In this document: one piece after another, positions 1 through 9,565 of the stretch
Layout of the letters: each line of letters begins with the position of its first letter
Numbering within the stretch: position 1 is the stretch's first letter
Origin: Dillenia suffruticosa
Lineage: Eukaryota > Streptophyta > Magnoliopsida > Dilleniales > Dilleniaceae
Length of the DNA: 64,000 nt
Reading direction: 5' to 3'
Assembly: GCA_033439265.1 (NCBI GenBank)
Contig: JAVTVX010000010.1
Span: 4,960,001-5,024,000 of the forward strand
The notes under the pieces: generated by a model
The model's database searches: none
Told to the model about the DNA's origin: nothing
Seen by the model: only the letters and a program-made list of their open reading frames with translations
Program-made: the position numbers and the translations under genes

Positions 1-323
1 AAATAGGCCCAAGGAATCCCAAAAGTATGGAGAAAAGTCCAGAAAGCAAACCCAAATAGCTAGGGGCAGTTTGGGCAGTGTATATTTTAACAGTAAAAAA
101 ACTAGCTTTTGGAATTCCTTGGGGTTTGAACTCCAATGGGTATATTGTCTTTAAATCTCTATCTACTGGCTATTTTTCCATTTTCTCTATAAATAGAGTC
201 ACATTGTATCCCCTAAAACCATGATTCAATGCTCTCGACCACCAATATATTCTCTCATTGTTTTTCAATGAACTCAGAATTTATTTCATACTTTTTCTAT
301 CTTTAGACTTCGATATTTCAACA
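1..323 (+). repeat. Copia LTR, 3' part (window starts inside it)
   Basis: The sequence resembles the LTR at 9566-10025 over its whole length: a CTAGGGGCAGTTTGGG block near 60-75, a TATA box (CTATAAATAGAG) near 190, and the terminal TTTCAACA at 316-323. It is clearly diverged from that LTR. What follows is not a primer-binding site but the Gag zinc-knuckle region. Either most of gag was deleted, or this is the 3' LTR of a separate element lying mostly upstream of the window. The left end cannot be seen. Confidence 0.75.
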
Positions 324-775
324 TATAAAAGAAAGGGCAAACCAAGGATAAGTGTTGGTTCTTGCATCCCCATCTAAGACCAAAGAGCTTCAAGCTAAAG
401 GACCAGCAAGGAGGCTCAAACTTTGGAGCTCAAGCTACTACCCAATAAGCAACCTCTCACTACCCTACTATGGCCGAGCTTGCAGCTGTCAAAACAACAT
501 TTGAGAATGTTACAAAGAGGCTCCAACAAATCGCTAAAACTTGAAGGTACAATTCAATGGCCATTCACTAATTTACATTCTAAAAATTCTTTCATTGATT
601 CGGGCACCGACTATCTTATGGTAAGGAACAAAATAAAAATTAAGAGATTTAAAAATCTTCTTAACCATAAGATAGTTTAGGTTGCTAATAGGCAGAATTT
701 GAAAGTAAATCAAGTTGGGGAAATTGATATTTTTGAAAAAATCGCAAATGCTATGTATGTTCCCAAAGTCACTTC
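324..775 (+). pseudogene. Cop-5 Gag/protease remnant (left piece)
   Basis: This is the first visible piece of an old copia element. It begins at the end of the CCHC zinc knuckle (KDKCWFLHPHL-like codons), runs through a Gag linker with stops and indels, and reaches the aspartic protease motif FIDSGTDYLMV and the start of the strand that follows (AMYVPKVTS). The reading frame is broken several times. Cop-1 interrupts it at 775/776. The same codons resume at 5954 as NLLSISKISKNQKC, so 324-775 and 5954 onward were once contiguous. No function is expected. Confidence 0.85.
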
Positions 776-966
776 TGTTGAAAAGAGGAATTAATCAACC
801 TATCATCACATTTCTAAGAAAGGGCCTTCCCAAGAGTTCAACAAGTTCTTCTCAAGGATGGAGAATTAATTAGGGCTGACCCGCAGAATTCGGGCTGGGT
901 CCGAAGGGCCCAGCCCGGGCCAGCAAAAGGGCCCGTTTTGGCCCAGCAAAGGGGGCCCAATTGGGC

Positions 967-1048
967 CCCAACGGCTAGGCAAACCTAGCCGTTGGAAGCT
1001 GTCCAACGGCTAGTAATTCTAGCCGTTGGAGACAGCCTCCAACGGCTA
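967..1048 (+). promoter_or_regulatory. Five MSA-type (MYB3R) motifs in Cop-1 U3
   Basis: Five 11-mers match the mitosis-specific activator consensus YCYAACGGYYA exactly: 967-977 (+), 986-996 (-), 1002-1012 (+), 1020-1030 (-) and 1038-1048 (+). Units three and four form a perfect 12-bp-arm inverted repeat with a 5-base loop (1002-1030). In known plants this motif is bound by three-repeat MYB proteins and drives G2/M expression. Here the match is only by sequence. Upstream TGGGCC/GGGCCC motifs resemble TCP (site II) sites. The same cluster is repeated in the 3' LTR. Confidence 0.6.
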
Positions 1049-1117
1049 GTAGAGAGGGGTCTTAACCCCTCTCTTGTTCTCTCTTTTTGCTCTCTAATTC
1101 TCTCCCTCATCTTCTTC

Positions 1118-1125
1118 TATAAATA
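1118..1125 (+). promoter_or_regulatory. Cop-1 LTR TATA box
   Basis: TATAAATA lies in the context CTTCTATAAATAGG, about 70 bp downstream of the last MSA-type motif and 128 bp before the LTR end. This is the usual place for a copia LTR promoter. The other copia LTRs here have the same CTATAAATAG or CTATTTATAG motif at the matching place. Confidence 0.8.
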
Positions 1126-1252
1126 GGCTTCTATGTATTCAAGCAATGGTATGAACAAAAGTTCAAATCTATGAATGTTATTTGCTTTCTATTTCAATAA
1201 AATTCAGAGTTATATTTCAAGATCTCTTGAGTTCTTTCTTTGATCTTTCAAC

Positions 1253-4200
1253 ATGGTATCAGAGCAAACGATCCCATCCTCTTCAAGGTTGGGTGACCCT
1301 CCTCCTTCCATAAACTTTTCCCAAATACAAAGTATATCCTCTATCCAATTGAAAGGGGGGAATTACTATCAATGGGCAAATGTAATGAAGAGGGCACTCA
1401 ACCTTCACAACTTAGAGAGTCATGTTCTTGATGATCCACTTGAAGAAACAGATCCATCCTTTCGAGAATGGAAGAAAAGGGATGATCATGTTTTTATTCT
1501 TCTCCTCAACTCTCTAGATGAAACTCACAAAGCAATGGTGTCATGCGCCCCAAATGCAAAAACTTTGTGGGATGAAATGTTCTCTCTCTATGGCTTGGAA
1601 TCCAACCTTGGGAGAATCTTTGAGCTTAAGAGACAAATTGCTTCCATCAAAAAGGAAGGTAAATCTCTTCCTCAATACTTTGGGGAGTATTCAGATGCTT
1701 GGAATGAGCTGATTACTTTACGGCCAGATTCCATAGATCTCAAGGTCATTCGAAAAAGAAGAGAAGAAGATAAAATATTTGGACTTCTCATGGGTCTAGA
1801 TGATTCATATTCCCATCTAAGGCAAGAAATTCTTCGAATGAAGGACTTTCCATCATTTGGGGAAGTCCAAAATATGATTCAAAGGGCTGAAGTGAGCATT
1901 AGATTGGAAGAAAGCTCTAAGCAAAAATTTGAAGCTCAAGCATTCATTGCCTCTACAAATGAAGTAGTTGCTGCCAAAGTGAATCAAACTCAAAGGAGAA
2001 ATGAGATATGTTCTCATTGTAAGAAAAGAGGCCATTCAAAGGATAAATGCTGGTTCTTGCATCCCCAACTAAAGCCCAAAGTATTTAGGCAAAGGGACCA
2101 GCAAGGAGCTCCAAACGGATTTGGTTCAGGACAGCAAGCTGCTGCCCAATTCGTAAAGGTTCAAGCACCATCTTTGGCTGACTTTGCTGCACTCCAAACT
2201 CAACTAAATGAGGTTGCACAAAAGCTTCAACAAATAGCTCCTTCATCCGGTAAAAATCAAGAACCTTTCTCATATTTAAATTCTGAAAATTTTCTCATTG
2301 ATTCGGGAACCGAATGTCATATGGTTAAGGATAGAGCAAAAATAAAGAGATTTGAAAACCTTCCAAACCATATGACTATTCGAGTTGCAAATGGACAAGA
2401 TTTGAGAGTAAATCAAGTTGGGGAAGTTGACATTTTTGGAAAACCAACCAAGGCTTTATATGTCCCCAAACTTACCTCAAACCTACTGTCCATTAGCAAG
2501 ATCACCAAGGATCAAAAGTGTAGAGTTGTTTTTGACCCCAATAATGTCTCTTTTCAGGACCTCAAGTCGAATCAATTGATTGGCAAGGGTTCTAGAAGAG
2601 GAGGACTTTATTACTTGGATCAAGAACAAAATGCACATGTAGCTCATGTTAAGGAGGATCAATCTCTTTGGCATAGACGCTTAGGACATCCTAGTGATCG
2701 AGCTTTAAAACGTCTATTTCCAACTTTAAATTTTGAGAATAGACATTGTAAAGCTTGTATTTTGGCAAAGGAAACCCGAACAATGTATCCTAGTTCAGAA
2801 ACAATATATGAAAATCCTTTTGATTTAGTTCATTCCGATGTTTGGACTTCACCCATCATGTCCCACTTAGGTTACAAATACTTCATTACTTTCATTGATC
2901 ACAAAACAAGGCACACATGGGTGTACCTTCTAAATACCAAAGACCAAGCTCTTGAAGCACTCAAGAGCTATGTGAAGTATGTAACCAAACTATATAATGC
3001 CAATATAAAAGTCCTAAGGTCAGATCATGGTGGTGAGTTTACAAGTCTTAATTTCGAAAATTACCTTAAGGACAATAGCATTATACACCAAATGTCATGT
3101 GTTTACACACCCCAACAAAATGGGGTAGCGGAAAGGAAGAATAGACACATACTTGAAATATCTAGAGCTATGATGTTCTATGCAAACATGCCTAAGAAAT
3201 TTTGGTGTGATGCGGTTAAAACCGCGGTACATGTGATCAATCTTATGCCCACCGAAGTTTTAAAAGGGCAATCTCCCCTTGAGGTTCTCCTAGGAAGGAA
3301 ACCAAATATTTCCCACCTTAGGATATTTGGTTGCACATGTTACATTCACATTCCTACGCACCTAAGGAATAAACTAGAACATAGAGGGAAAAAGTGTATA
3401 TTTCTTGGATATGCAGCCTTTGAAAAAGGCTATAGGTGCTATGATCCTACCACTAACCGAACATACACATCAAAAGATGTGATATTTTTAGAAAGTGAGT
3501 TCTATTTCGCAGGAAATGAAGATATAAAGGAAGCTCCAAAGACTGAAATTCCTCCTAGCACTTGGGACTTCCTCATATCGCCTCCTCAAGAAGCTGAACA
3601 AACCGAAGGAAACTCCACCTCTGAAACAAGCCATAACTCTCAAGATGATAATTCAGAAGCTTTAGAGGCTGAACAACCAATTGTTTCAGGGGGAGAAAGT
3701 GATACAAATGAGGAGAATACAAACGAGGAGGAATCTCTTGAAATCGAGGAGGAACCGGATGAACCACCACCTCAACTAAGAAGATCAACAAGGCTTAGAC
3801 TGCCTCCATCCGAATGGGTCAATCGAAGGGTATTCTATAACTCTAAGGTAACCTCCCATCCTATTTATGATTATTATACCACCTCACATGTTTCCTTGGA
3901 CCACCAAGCTTTCTTGAGTAATCTAGATAAAGAAGTGGAACCAACGTCATTTGAGGAGGCATCAAAGGATCCAAGATGGAGAAAAGCAATGGAGGAGGAA
4001 CTAAAAGCTCTATCAAAGAATGGGACATGGGAAATCACTTCACTACCAAAAGGGAAGAAAGCCGTAGGATGTAAATGGGTATACAAAATCAAGCACAAAA
4101 GCGATGGATCAATTGAGCGATTCAAAGCAAGACTAGTAGCCAAAGGGTATACTCAAGCATATGGGATTGATTATAAGGAGACCTATGCTCCAGTTGCAAA

Positions 4201-5494
4201 AATGAATACTATTAGAGTCCTTTTATCCCTTGCGGTGAATCACGGTTGGAGCCTATTTCAAATGGATGTAGCAAATGCTTTTCTCCAAGGAGATCTAGAA
4301 GAAGAAGTCTACATGCAAATACCAATGGGTCTTCGATCTCAAGGAGGAAATGCATGCAAACTTCATAAGGCAATTTATGGTCTCAAACAGTCTCCAAGAG
4401 CTTGGTATGCAAAGTTAAGTCATACTTTCCTTAGTCATGGATTTCATAAATGCAATAGTGATTCATCTCTCTTTATTAGAAAAACTAATGATTATATCAC
4501 AATAGCACTAGTTTATGTAGATGACATTATCATCACAGGTAGTGATTTGCATCAAATAAACCTAGTTAGAAATTTTTTAAAGTCCAGATTTGAAATTAAA
4601 GATCTAGGAAAACTAAAGTATTTTCTAGGAATTGAGTTAGCCTATTGTCCCAATGGGCTAATTCTCTCCCAAAGAAAATATGCTCTTGACCTTTTACAGG
4701 AAACAGGAAAGCTTGGAGCAAGACCAGTTTGCAGTCCAGTTTCCTCTTCCGGTCCTTTAGCCGATGATAATGATCCTCTAGAAGACATTGAAAGATATCA
4801 AAGGTTGGTTGGGAGACTTATCTACCTCACCATCACAAGGCCAGACATAGCATATGCCGTTAGCTATGTAAGTCAATTCATGCACTCTCCAACAAAAGGC
4901 CATTGGAGAGCTGCTGAAAGGATCCTTCATTATATCAAAGGATCCCCGGGGCTAGGCATTTGGATGAAGAACAATGGAAGTTCAAACATTGAAGGGTATT
5001 GTGATGCTGATTGGGCAGGTGACTCCACCGATAGAAAGTCTACCACTGGGTATTGCATGTTTGTAGGAGGCAACTTGGTAGCTTGGAAGAGCAAAAAACA
5101 GCGGGTTGTGTCTAGATCAAGTGCAGAGGCCGAGTATAGGGCCATGGCAGCGAGTGCAAGCGAGATAGTTTGGTTGAAGGCTTTAGTAGAAGAACTAGGA
5201 TTCACAGTCTCCACTCCAATCAACCTCCATTGTGACAATCAATCAGCAATTCACATTGCCACTAATCCGGTCTTCCATGAACGCACCAAGCACATAGAAG
5301 TTGATTGTCATTTTATTCGTCAAAAGGTAGAAGAAAAACTCATTGTGACTCCTCATATCAAAGGAGAAGATCAGCTAGCAGATATCTTCACAAAAGGAGG
5401 AACAGCAGCTCACCTACAAGAAATGATGGGCAAGTTGGGTACTATAAATATCTACGCACCCAACTTGAGGGGGAGTGTTGAAAAGAGGAATTAA
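1253..5494 (+). CDS. Cop-1 Gag-Pol polyprotein (intact)
   Basis: This single 1413-aa frame encodes all the proteins needed for copia retrotransposition. Gag occupies about residues 1-300, with a CCHC zinc knuckle C253-C256-H261-C266. The aspartic protease has the motif LIDSG (D350). Integrase has an HHCC zinc finger (H474, H479, C499, C502) and a D529-D591-E627 catalytic triad with 35 residues between the last two. An acidic linker at about 780-840 joins integrase to the reverse transcriptase, which has YVDD at 1088-1091. RNase H has D1251/D1253, E1292 or E1294, D1328 and D1351. The start is chosen because MVSEQ is conserved in the other copia elements here. The final six residues are encoded inside the 3' LTR. 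There are no stops or frameshifts. Confidence 0.96.
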   Translation: MVSEQTIPSSSRLGDPPPSINFSQIQSISSIQLKGGNYYQWANVMKRALNLHNLESHVLDDPLEETDPSFREWKKRDDHVFILLLNSLDETHKAMVSCAPNAKTLWDEMFSLYGLESNLGRIFELKRQIASIKKEGKSLPQYFGEYSDAWNELITLRPDSIDLKVIRKRREEDKIFGLLMGLDDSYSHLRQEILRMKDFPSFGEVQNMIQRAEVSIRLEESSKQKFEAQAFIASTNEVVAAKVNQTQRRNEICSHCKKRGHSKDKCWFLHPQLKPKVFRQRDQQGAPNGFGSGQQAAAQFVKVQAPSLADFAALQTQLNEVAQKLQQIAPSSGKNQEPFSYLNSENFLIDSGTECHMVKDRAKIKRFENLPNHMTIRVANGQDLRVNQVGEVDIFGKPTKALYVPKLTSNLLSISKITKDQKCRVVFDPNNVSFQDLKSNQLIGKGSRRGGLYYLDQEQNAHVAHVKEDQSLWHRRLGHPSDRALKRLFPTLNFENRHCKACILAKETRTMYPSSETIYENPFDLVHSDVWTSPIMSHLGYKYFITFIDHKTRHTWVYLLNTKDQALEALKSYVKYVTKLYNANIKVLRSDHGGEFTSLNFENYLKDNSIIHQMSCVYTPQQNGVAERKNRHILEISRAMMFYANMPKKFWCDAVKTAVHVINLMPTEVLKGQSPLEVLLGRKPNISHLRIFGCTCYIHIPTHLRNKLEHRGKKCIFLGYAAFEKGYRCYDPTTNRTYTSKDVIFLESEFYFAGNEDIKEAPKTEIPPSTWDFLISPPQEAEQTEGNSTSETSHNSQDDNSEALEAEQPIVSGGESDTNEENTNEEESLEIEEEPDEPPPQLRRSTRLRLPPSEWVNRRVFYNSKVTSHPIYDYYTTSHVSLDHQAFLSNLDKEVEPTSFEEASKDPRWRKAMEEELKALSKNGTWEITSLPKGKKAVGCKWVYKIKHKSDGSIERFKARLVAKGYTQAYGIDYKETYAPVAKMNTIRVLLSLAVNHGWSLFQMDVANAFLQGDLEEEVYMQIPMGLRSQGGNACKLHKAIYGLKQSPRAWYAKLSHTFLSHGFHKCNSDSSLFIRKTNDYITIALVYVDDIIITGSDLHQINLVRNFLKSRFEIKDLGKLKYFLGIELAYCPNGLILSQRKYALDLLQETGKLGARPVCSPVSSSGPLADDNDPLEDIERYQRLVGRLIYLTITRPDIAYAVSYVSQFMHSPTKGHWRAAERILHYIKGSPGLGIWMKNNGSSNIEGYCDADWAGDSTDRKSTTGYCMFVGGNLVAWKSKKQRVVSRSSAEAEYRAMAASASEIVWLKALVEELGFTVSTPINLHCDNQSAIHIATNPVFHERTKHIEVDCHFIRQKVEEKLIVTPHIKGEDQLADIFTKGGTAAHLQEMMGKLGTINIYAPNLRGSVEKRN
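1254..1265 (+). other. Cop-1 primer-binding site (tRNA-Met type)
   Basis: TGGTATCAGAGC follows the 5' LTR directly. It is the standard plant retrotransposon complement of the initiator tRNA-Met 3' end, used to prime minus-strand DNA synthesis. It is also translated: with the last LTR base it reads ATG GTA TCA GAG C, giving MVSEQ as the start of Gag. Confidence 0.9.
5465..5475 (+). other. Cop-1 polypurine tract
   Basis: TTGAGGGGGAG ends immediately before the 3' LTR at 5476 and would prime plus-strand DNA synthesis. The same tract precedes the 3' LTRs of Cop-2, Cop-3, Cop-4 and Cop-6. It is also within the coding frame, reading NLRGS. Confidence 0.9.
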
Positions 5495-5953
5495 TCAACC
5501 TATCATCACATTTCTAAGAAAGGGCCTTCCCAAGAGTTCAACAAGTTCTTCTCAAGGATGGAGAATTAATTAGGGCTGACCCGCAGAATTCGGGCTGGGT
5601 CCGAAGGGCCCAGCCCGGGCCAGCAAAAGGGCCCGTTTTGGCCCAGCAAAGGGGGCCCAATTGGGCCCCAACGGCTAGGCAAACCTAGCCGTTGGAAGCT
5701 GTCCAACGGCTAGTAATTCTAGCCGTTGGAGACAGCCTCCAACGGCTAGTAGAGAGGGGTCTTAACCCCTCTCTTGTTCTCTCTTTTTGCTCTCTAATTC
5801 TCTCCCTCATCTTCTTCTATAAATAGGCTTCTATGTATTCAAGCAATGGTATGAACAAAAGTTCAAATCTATGAATGTTATTTGCTTTCTATTTCAATAA
5901 AATTCAGAGTTATATTTCAAGATCTCTTGAGTTCTTTCTTTGATCTTTCAACA
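5476..5953 (+). repeat. Cop-1 3' LTR
   Basis: This LTR is 478 bp, with no difference from 776-1253 in a base-by-base reading. It repeats the MSA-type cluster and TATA box. The ACTTC target duplication follows at 5954-5958. Confidence 0.96.
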
Positions 5954-8272
5954 ACTTCAAACCTATTGTCCATAAGCAAAATCAGTAAGAATCAAAAGTG
6001 TAGAGTTTTGTTTGACCCAAATTCGGTCTCTTTTTCGGATCTCAAATCGAATCAATTGATTGGCAAGAGTTCTAGAAGAGGAGACCTCTACCTTTTGGAT
6101 CAAGGACAATATGCACTTACAGCATATATCAAGGAAGATTCGTCTCTTTGGCATGGGCGTTTAGGACATCCCAGTGATCGGGTTTTGAAATATTCTATTC
6201 CCAACTTTAAATTATGAGAATAAATATTGTAAAATTAGTATTTGACAAAGGAAACCCGAATAATGTATCCCATTTCTGAAACTATGTATAAAAATGCTAT
6301 TGATTAAGTTTATTCAGATGTTTGGACTTCTCTCATTTCTTCACACACTTCAGTATATTCATTGATCATAAAACTAGGTATACTTGGATATACCTTCTAA
6401 ATACCAAAGACCAAGTTTCAAAAGTTACATGAACTATGCAGCTAAACTATCCAATGCAAGCATCAAAGTCCTAAGAACAAACCATGGTGGTGAATATATA
6501 AGCCACATCTTTGAAAACTAGTTGAGAAACAATGGAATTATTAATTAAATTTTCATGTGTTTACACACTCAAACAACATGGGGTAGCTGAGAGGAAAAAT
6601 AGGCACATATTAGAGGCCACTAGAGTCATGATGTTTTATGCAAATGTGTCAAAGAAATTTTGGTGTGACACGATCAAAATCGCAATACACTTATCAGCCT
6701 TATGCCCTCTGAAGTTCTAAAAGGGCAATCACCATTAGAAATCTTGTTGGGGAGAAAACCAAACAAATCTCACCTTAGAACTTTTGAGTGTGTATGTTAT
6801 ATTCACATTCCAACACACTTGAGAAATAAATTAGAACATAGAGGGAAAATGTGTTTATTCCTCGGATATGCCTCATTTGAAAAAAGATATAGATGTTATG
6901 ATACAATTACTAACGAAACATATACATCCAAAGATGTGATATTGTGGGGAAGAATTCTTATTTGCAGAAAAAGACTAACAAGGAATTCCAAAGAAAGATG
7001 CTCTACCAACCACTTGGGTTTTTTCGTCAATCCCTGTGTTGCTCAAGAGGTTGAGAATCCAATCAATCCTCAAATGGCCGAAGGAAGTTCTCAAAACAAA
7101 GAAAAGGATCAAGTCATATGGATGAAGACTTATCACTCGATTCAGGGGGAGAGAAAAGTTTATTACAACTCTAAGGTAATCTCACATCCCATCCAAGATA
7201 ATCCACCTCATATGTCTCTTTGGTCCACCAAATATTCTTGAGTGGTATAGATAAGGAATTAGAACCAAAGATGTTTGAAGAAGTCATCAAGGATCCAAGA
7301 TGGAAGGAAGCAATGGATAAGGCAGTAGGAGCTCTAACTAAGAATGGTATTTGGGAAATTACCTCACTACCAAAAGAAAAGAAGGCTATAGGATGCAAAT
7401 GGATGTTCAAAATCCAATATAAGAGTGATGTTTCTAATGCAAGATTCAAAACAGGGCTAGTAGCAAAAGGATATACTCAAGCTTATGAGGTGGATTACAA
7501 GGAGACATTTGCACCGGTTGCAAAAATGAACATCGTTCAAGTATTAATGTCTCTTGCAGCTAACCATGGTTGGAACATATTCCAAATGGATGTAGCAAAT
7601 GCATTCCTTCAAGGAGATTTACAAGAATAAGTGAATATGCAACTTTCTCAAGACCTCCAACATCAAGAAGGGAATGTATGTAGAGTACACAAAGCAATCT
7701 ATGGGATCAAGCAATTCCCCAGAGCATGGTACGCAAAACTAAGTTTTGCCCTTCTTAGTAATGGTTTTACTAAATGCAATAGTGATTCATCTCTATTTGT
7801 TAGGAAAAACAATGATAGAATAGTGATTGCATTGGTTTATGTTGATGACATTATCATCACTTGGACTGACGTGCATCTGATTGACATTGTTAAAATTTTT
7901 TTTAAATCTAGATTTGAAATCAAAGATTTAAGAAAATTAAAGTATTTTTTAGGAATTGAGCTAATCTATTGTTACAATGGGTAGTTCTATCCCAAAAAAA
8001 TATGCTCTTGATTTATTGCAGGAAATAGGAAAACTAGGAGTAAGACCAGTTTGTAGTCCCATCTCCACCTCTAATCCGTTAGCTTATGATAATAAACCCT
8101 ATGAAGACGTCGAGAGATACCAAAGGCTCATAGAAAGGCTAATTTATCTCACTATCACTAGACTGGACATAGCATGTCATGAGTTAAATAAGTCAATACA
8201 TGCATGCTCCAAAGAGGGGACATTGGAAAGTAGCTGAGCAAGTCCTTCACTACATCAAAGGATCCCCCGGAC
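5954..8272 (+). pseudogene. Cop-5 integrase to RNase H remnant (middle piece)
   Basis: This continues the broken copia that hosts Cop-1. In order it shows the protease tail, the integrase HHCC region (WHGRLGHPSD), an integrase core with deletions and stops (6230-6540), the integrase C-terminal region (GRKPNKSHLRTF), and the reverse transcriptase with YVDD near 7840 (ALVYVDDIIIT). It ends at the start of RNase H, where the solo LTR interrupts it. At least six stops or frameshifts separate the frames, for example TAA after FLQGDLQE at 7628-7630. It is not functional. Confidence 0.9.
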
Positions 8273-8713
8273 TATTGAAACTATGATTTTAAAGAATAGC
8301 AAGAAAGAAATAAAATACTTCAAAATTTTATTCAAATTGGAAGTAAGAATGCATGGAGATGAAGAACATTTTTTCATGGTTCTTTCAAGGGATACAAGTC
8401 TCTATTTATAGAGAGAGCACAACCAAGAAACAGGAAATGAAGGGGGGAACCCTTCATCCCTAATGGCTCGAATGAGCTAGCCGTTGGGGCCCCTTTGGGC
8501 CCCTGTTTTCTTGGGCCTTTGGGCCTCCATTTAGGGCCATGAATGGGCAGCTTTAAGGCTGCCTAATTTGGATTAAATGAGGACCAATTGGGCTGCTGAG
8601 GTACCAAGAGGAGGAACTACTTTGGTTGCCTTGATTGAATATTCTCAGTTGAATCATTTGGAGACCAAACTTGATGACATGAAGAATGGACTAAGTGAAC
8701 CTTCTTTTCAACA
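8273..8713 (-). repeat. Solo copia LTR
   Basis: This 441-bp segment starts TATTGA (one change from TGTTGA) and ends TCAACA. It is flanked by CGGAC (8268-8272) and TGGAC (8714-8718), a target duplication with one mutation. Codons for GSPG before it and GLGIW after it join across the gap. CTATTTATAG near 8401 is the TATA box on the minus strand, giving the orientation. One MSA-type match (TAGCCGTTGGG) lies at 8478-8488. No internal region is present, as expected after LTR-LTR recombination. Confidence 0.85.
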
Positions 8714-8895
8714 TGGACTAGGTATTTGGATAAAGAAGAATGGTAGCTCAGAAATCGAGGGATATTGCGATTCATATCGGATAGGTAATTCTAGAGACAG
8801 AAGATCCACCACCAGCTTTTGAATGTTTGTAGGAGGCAACCTTGTTGCAAGGAAGAGCAAGAAATAACATGTGGTGTCTAGATCTAGTGCAGAGG
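8714..8895 (+). pseudogene. Cop-5 RNase H remnant (right piece)
   Basis: RNase H codons resume after the solo LTR (GLGIWIKKNGSSEIEGYCDS) and run to SSAEA near 8890 with stops. At about 8893-8897 the sequence switches to codons for LVGRLIYLTITRPDIA, which lie upstream in the normal gene order. The join is therefore a recombination point with the next element, Cop-6. Confidence 0.82.
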
Positions 8896-9565
8896 CTTGT
8901 AGGACGACTGATCTACCTCACCATCACTAGGCCAGACATAGCCTTTGCCGTGAGCCAAGTTAGTCAACATATGCATTCTCCAAAGATGGGTCATTGGAGA
9001 GTAGTTGAGCTCATCCATCACTACATCAAGAAATCACCCGGACTAGGTATTTGGATGAATAACAATGGAAGCTCCCAAATTGAAGGCTTTTGTGATGCAG
9101 ATTGGGCGAGCGATTCAAAGGATAGAAGATCTACCATGGGGTACTGCATGCTCGTAGGAGACAACTTGGTAGCATGGAAGAGCAAAAAACAGCATGTGGT
9201 GTCAAGATCGAGTGCAGAGGCTGAGTATAGGGCAATGGCGTCACGGCCAGTGAGATTGTATGGTTGAAGGCTCTAGTAGAGGAATTAGGGTTCAATGTTT
9301 CTACACCAATCAACTTGCATTGTGACAATCAATCGGCAATTCATATTGCATCCAATCCGGTCTTCCATGAAAGAACTAAACACATAGAAGTTGATTGTCA
9401 CTTCATTTGACAAAAGGTGGAAGAAAAGCTTATAGCCACTCCCTACATCAAAGGAAAAGAGCAACTAGCTAATATCTTCACAAAAGGGGGAACTGAAATG
9501 CATCTTCAAGAAATCATGAACAACTTGGGCACTATCGATATCTATGCACCCAACTTGAGGGGGAG
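8896..9565 (+). pseudogene. Cop-6 RNase H remnant
   Basis: This is the 3' end of a copia polyprotein closely related to Cop-4. It starts at the RT/RNase H connection (RLVGRLIYLTITRPDIAFAV), continues with CDADW, SSAEAEYRAMA, HCDNQSAIHIASNP and HIEVDCHF, and ends with YAPNLRGS and the polypurine tract. A deletion after EYRAMA shifts the frame near 9238, and a TGA replaces an Arg codon near 9409. Everything upstream of the RT/RNase H junction is missing. Confidence 0.87.

Larger units (their letters stand above)
776..1253 (+). repeat. Cop-1 5' LTR
   Basis: The 478-bp LTR is bounded by TGTTGA and TCAACA. Its U3 has GGGCCC-rich palindromes (about 895-970), then five AACGGCTA/TAGCCGTT units (967-1048), then a TATA box at 1118-1125. 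Transcription would start a few tens of bases after the TATA box. The last base of the LTR is the A of the polyprotein ATG. Confidence 0.96.
776..5953 (+). mobile_element. Cop-1: complete Ty1/copia retrotransposon
   Basis: This 5178-bp element has two 478-bp LTRs (776-1253 and 5476-5953) that I read as identical base for base. They start TGTTGA and end TCAACA. A 5-bp target-site duplication ACTTC flanks the element (771-775 and 5954-5958). It has a tRNA-Met primer-binding site, a polypurine tract, and a single uninterrupted gag-pol frame with every catalytic motif. The order protease-integrase-RT-RNase H defines copia. Identical LTRs imply very recent insertion, and nothing visible would prevent mobility. 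It lies in the protease region of the older element Cop-5. Confidence 0.97.

Noticed and set aside
967..1048. Regularly spaced short repeats considered as a CRISPR-like array
   Set aside because: Units alternate in orientation with 4-9 bp gaps inside a plant LTR promoter; this is a cis-element cluster, not a repeat-spacer array.
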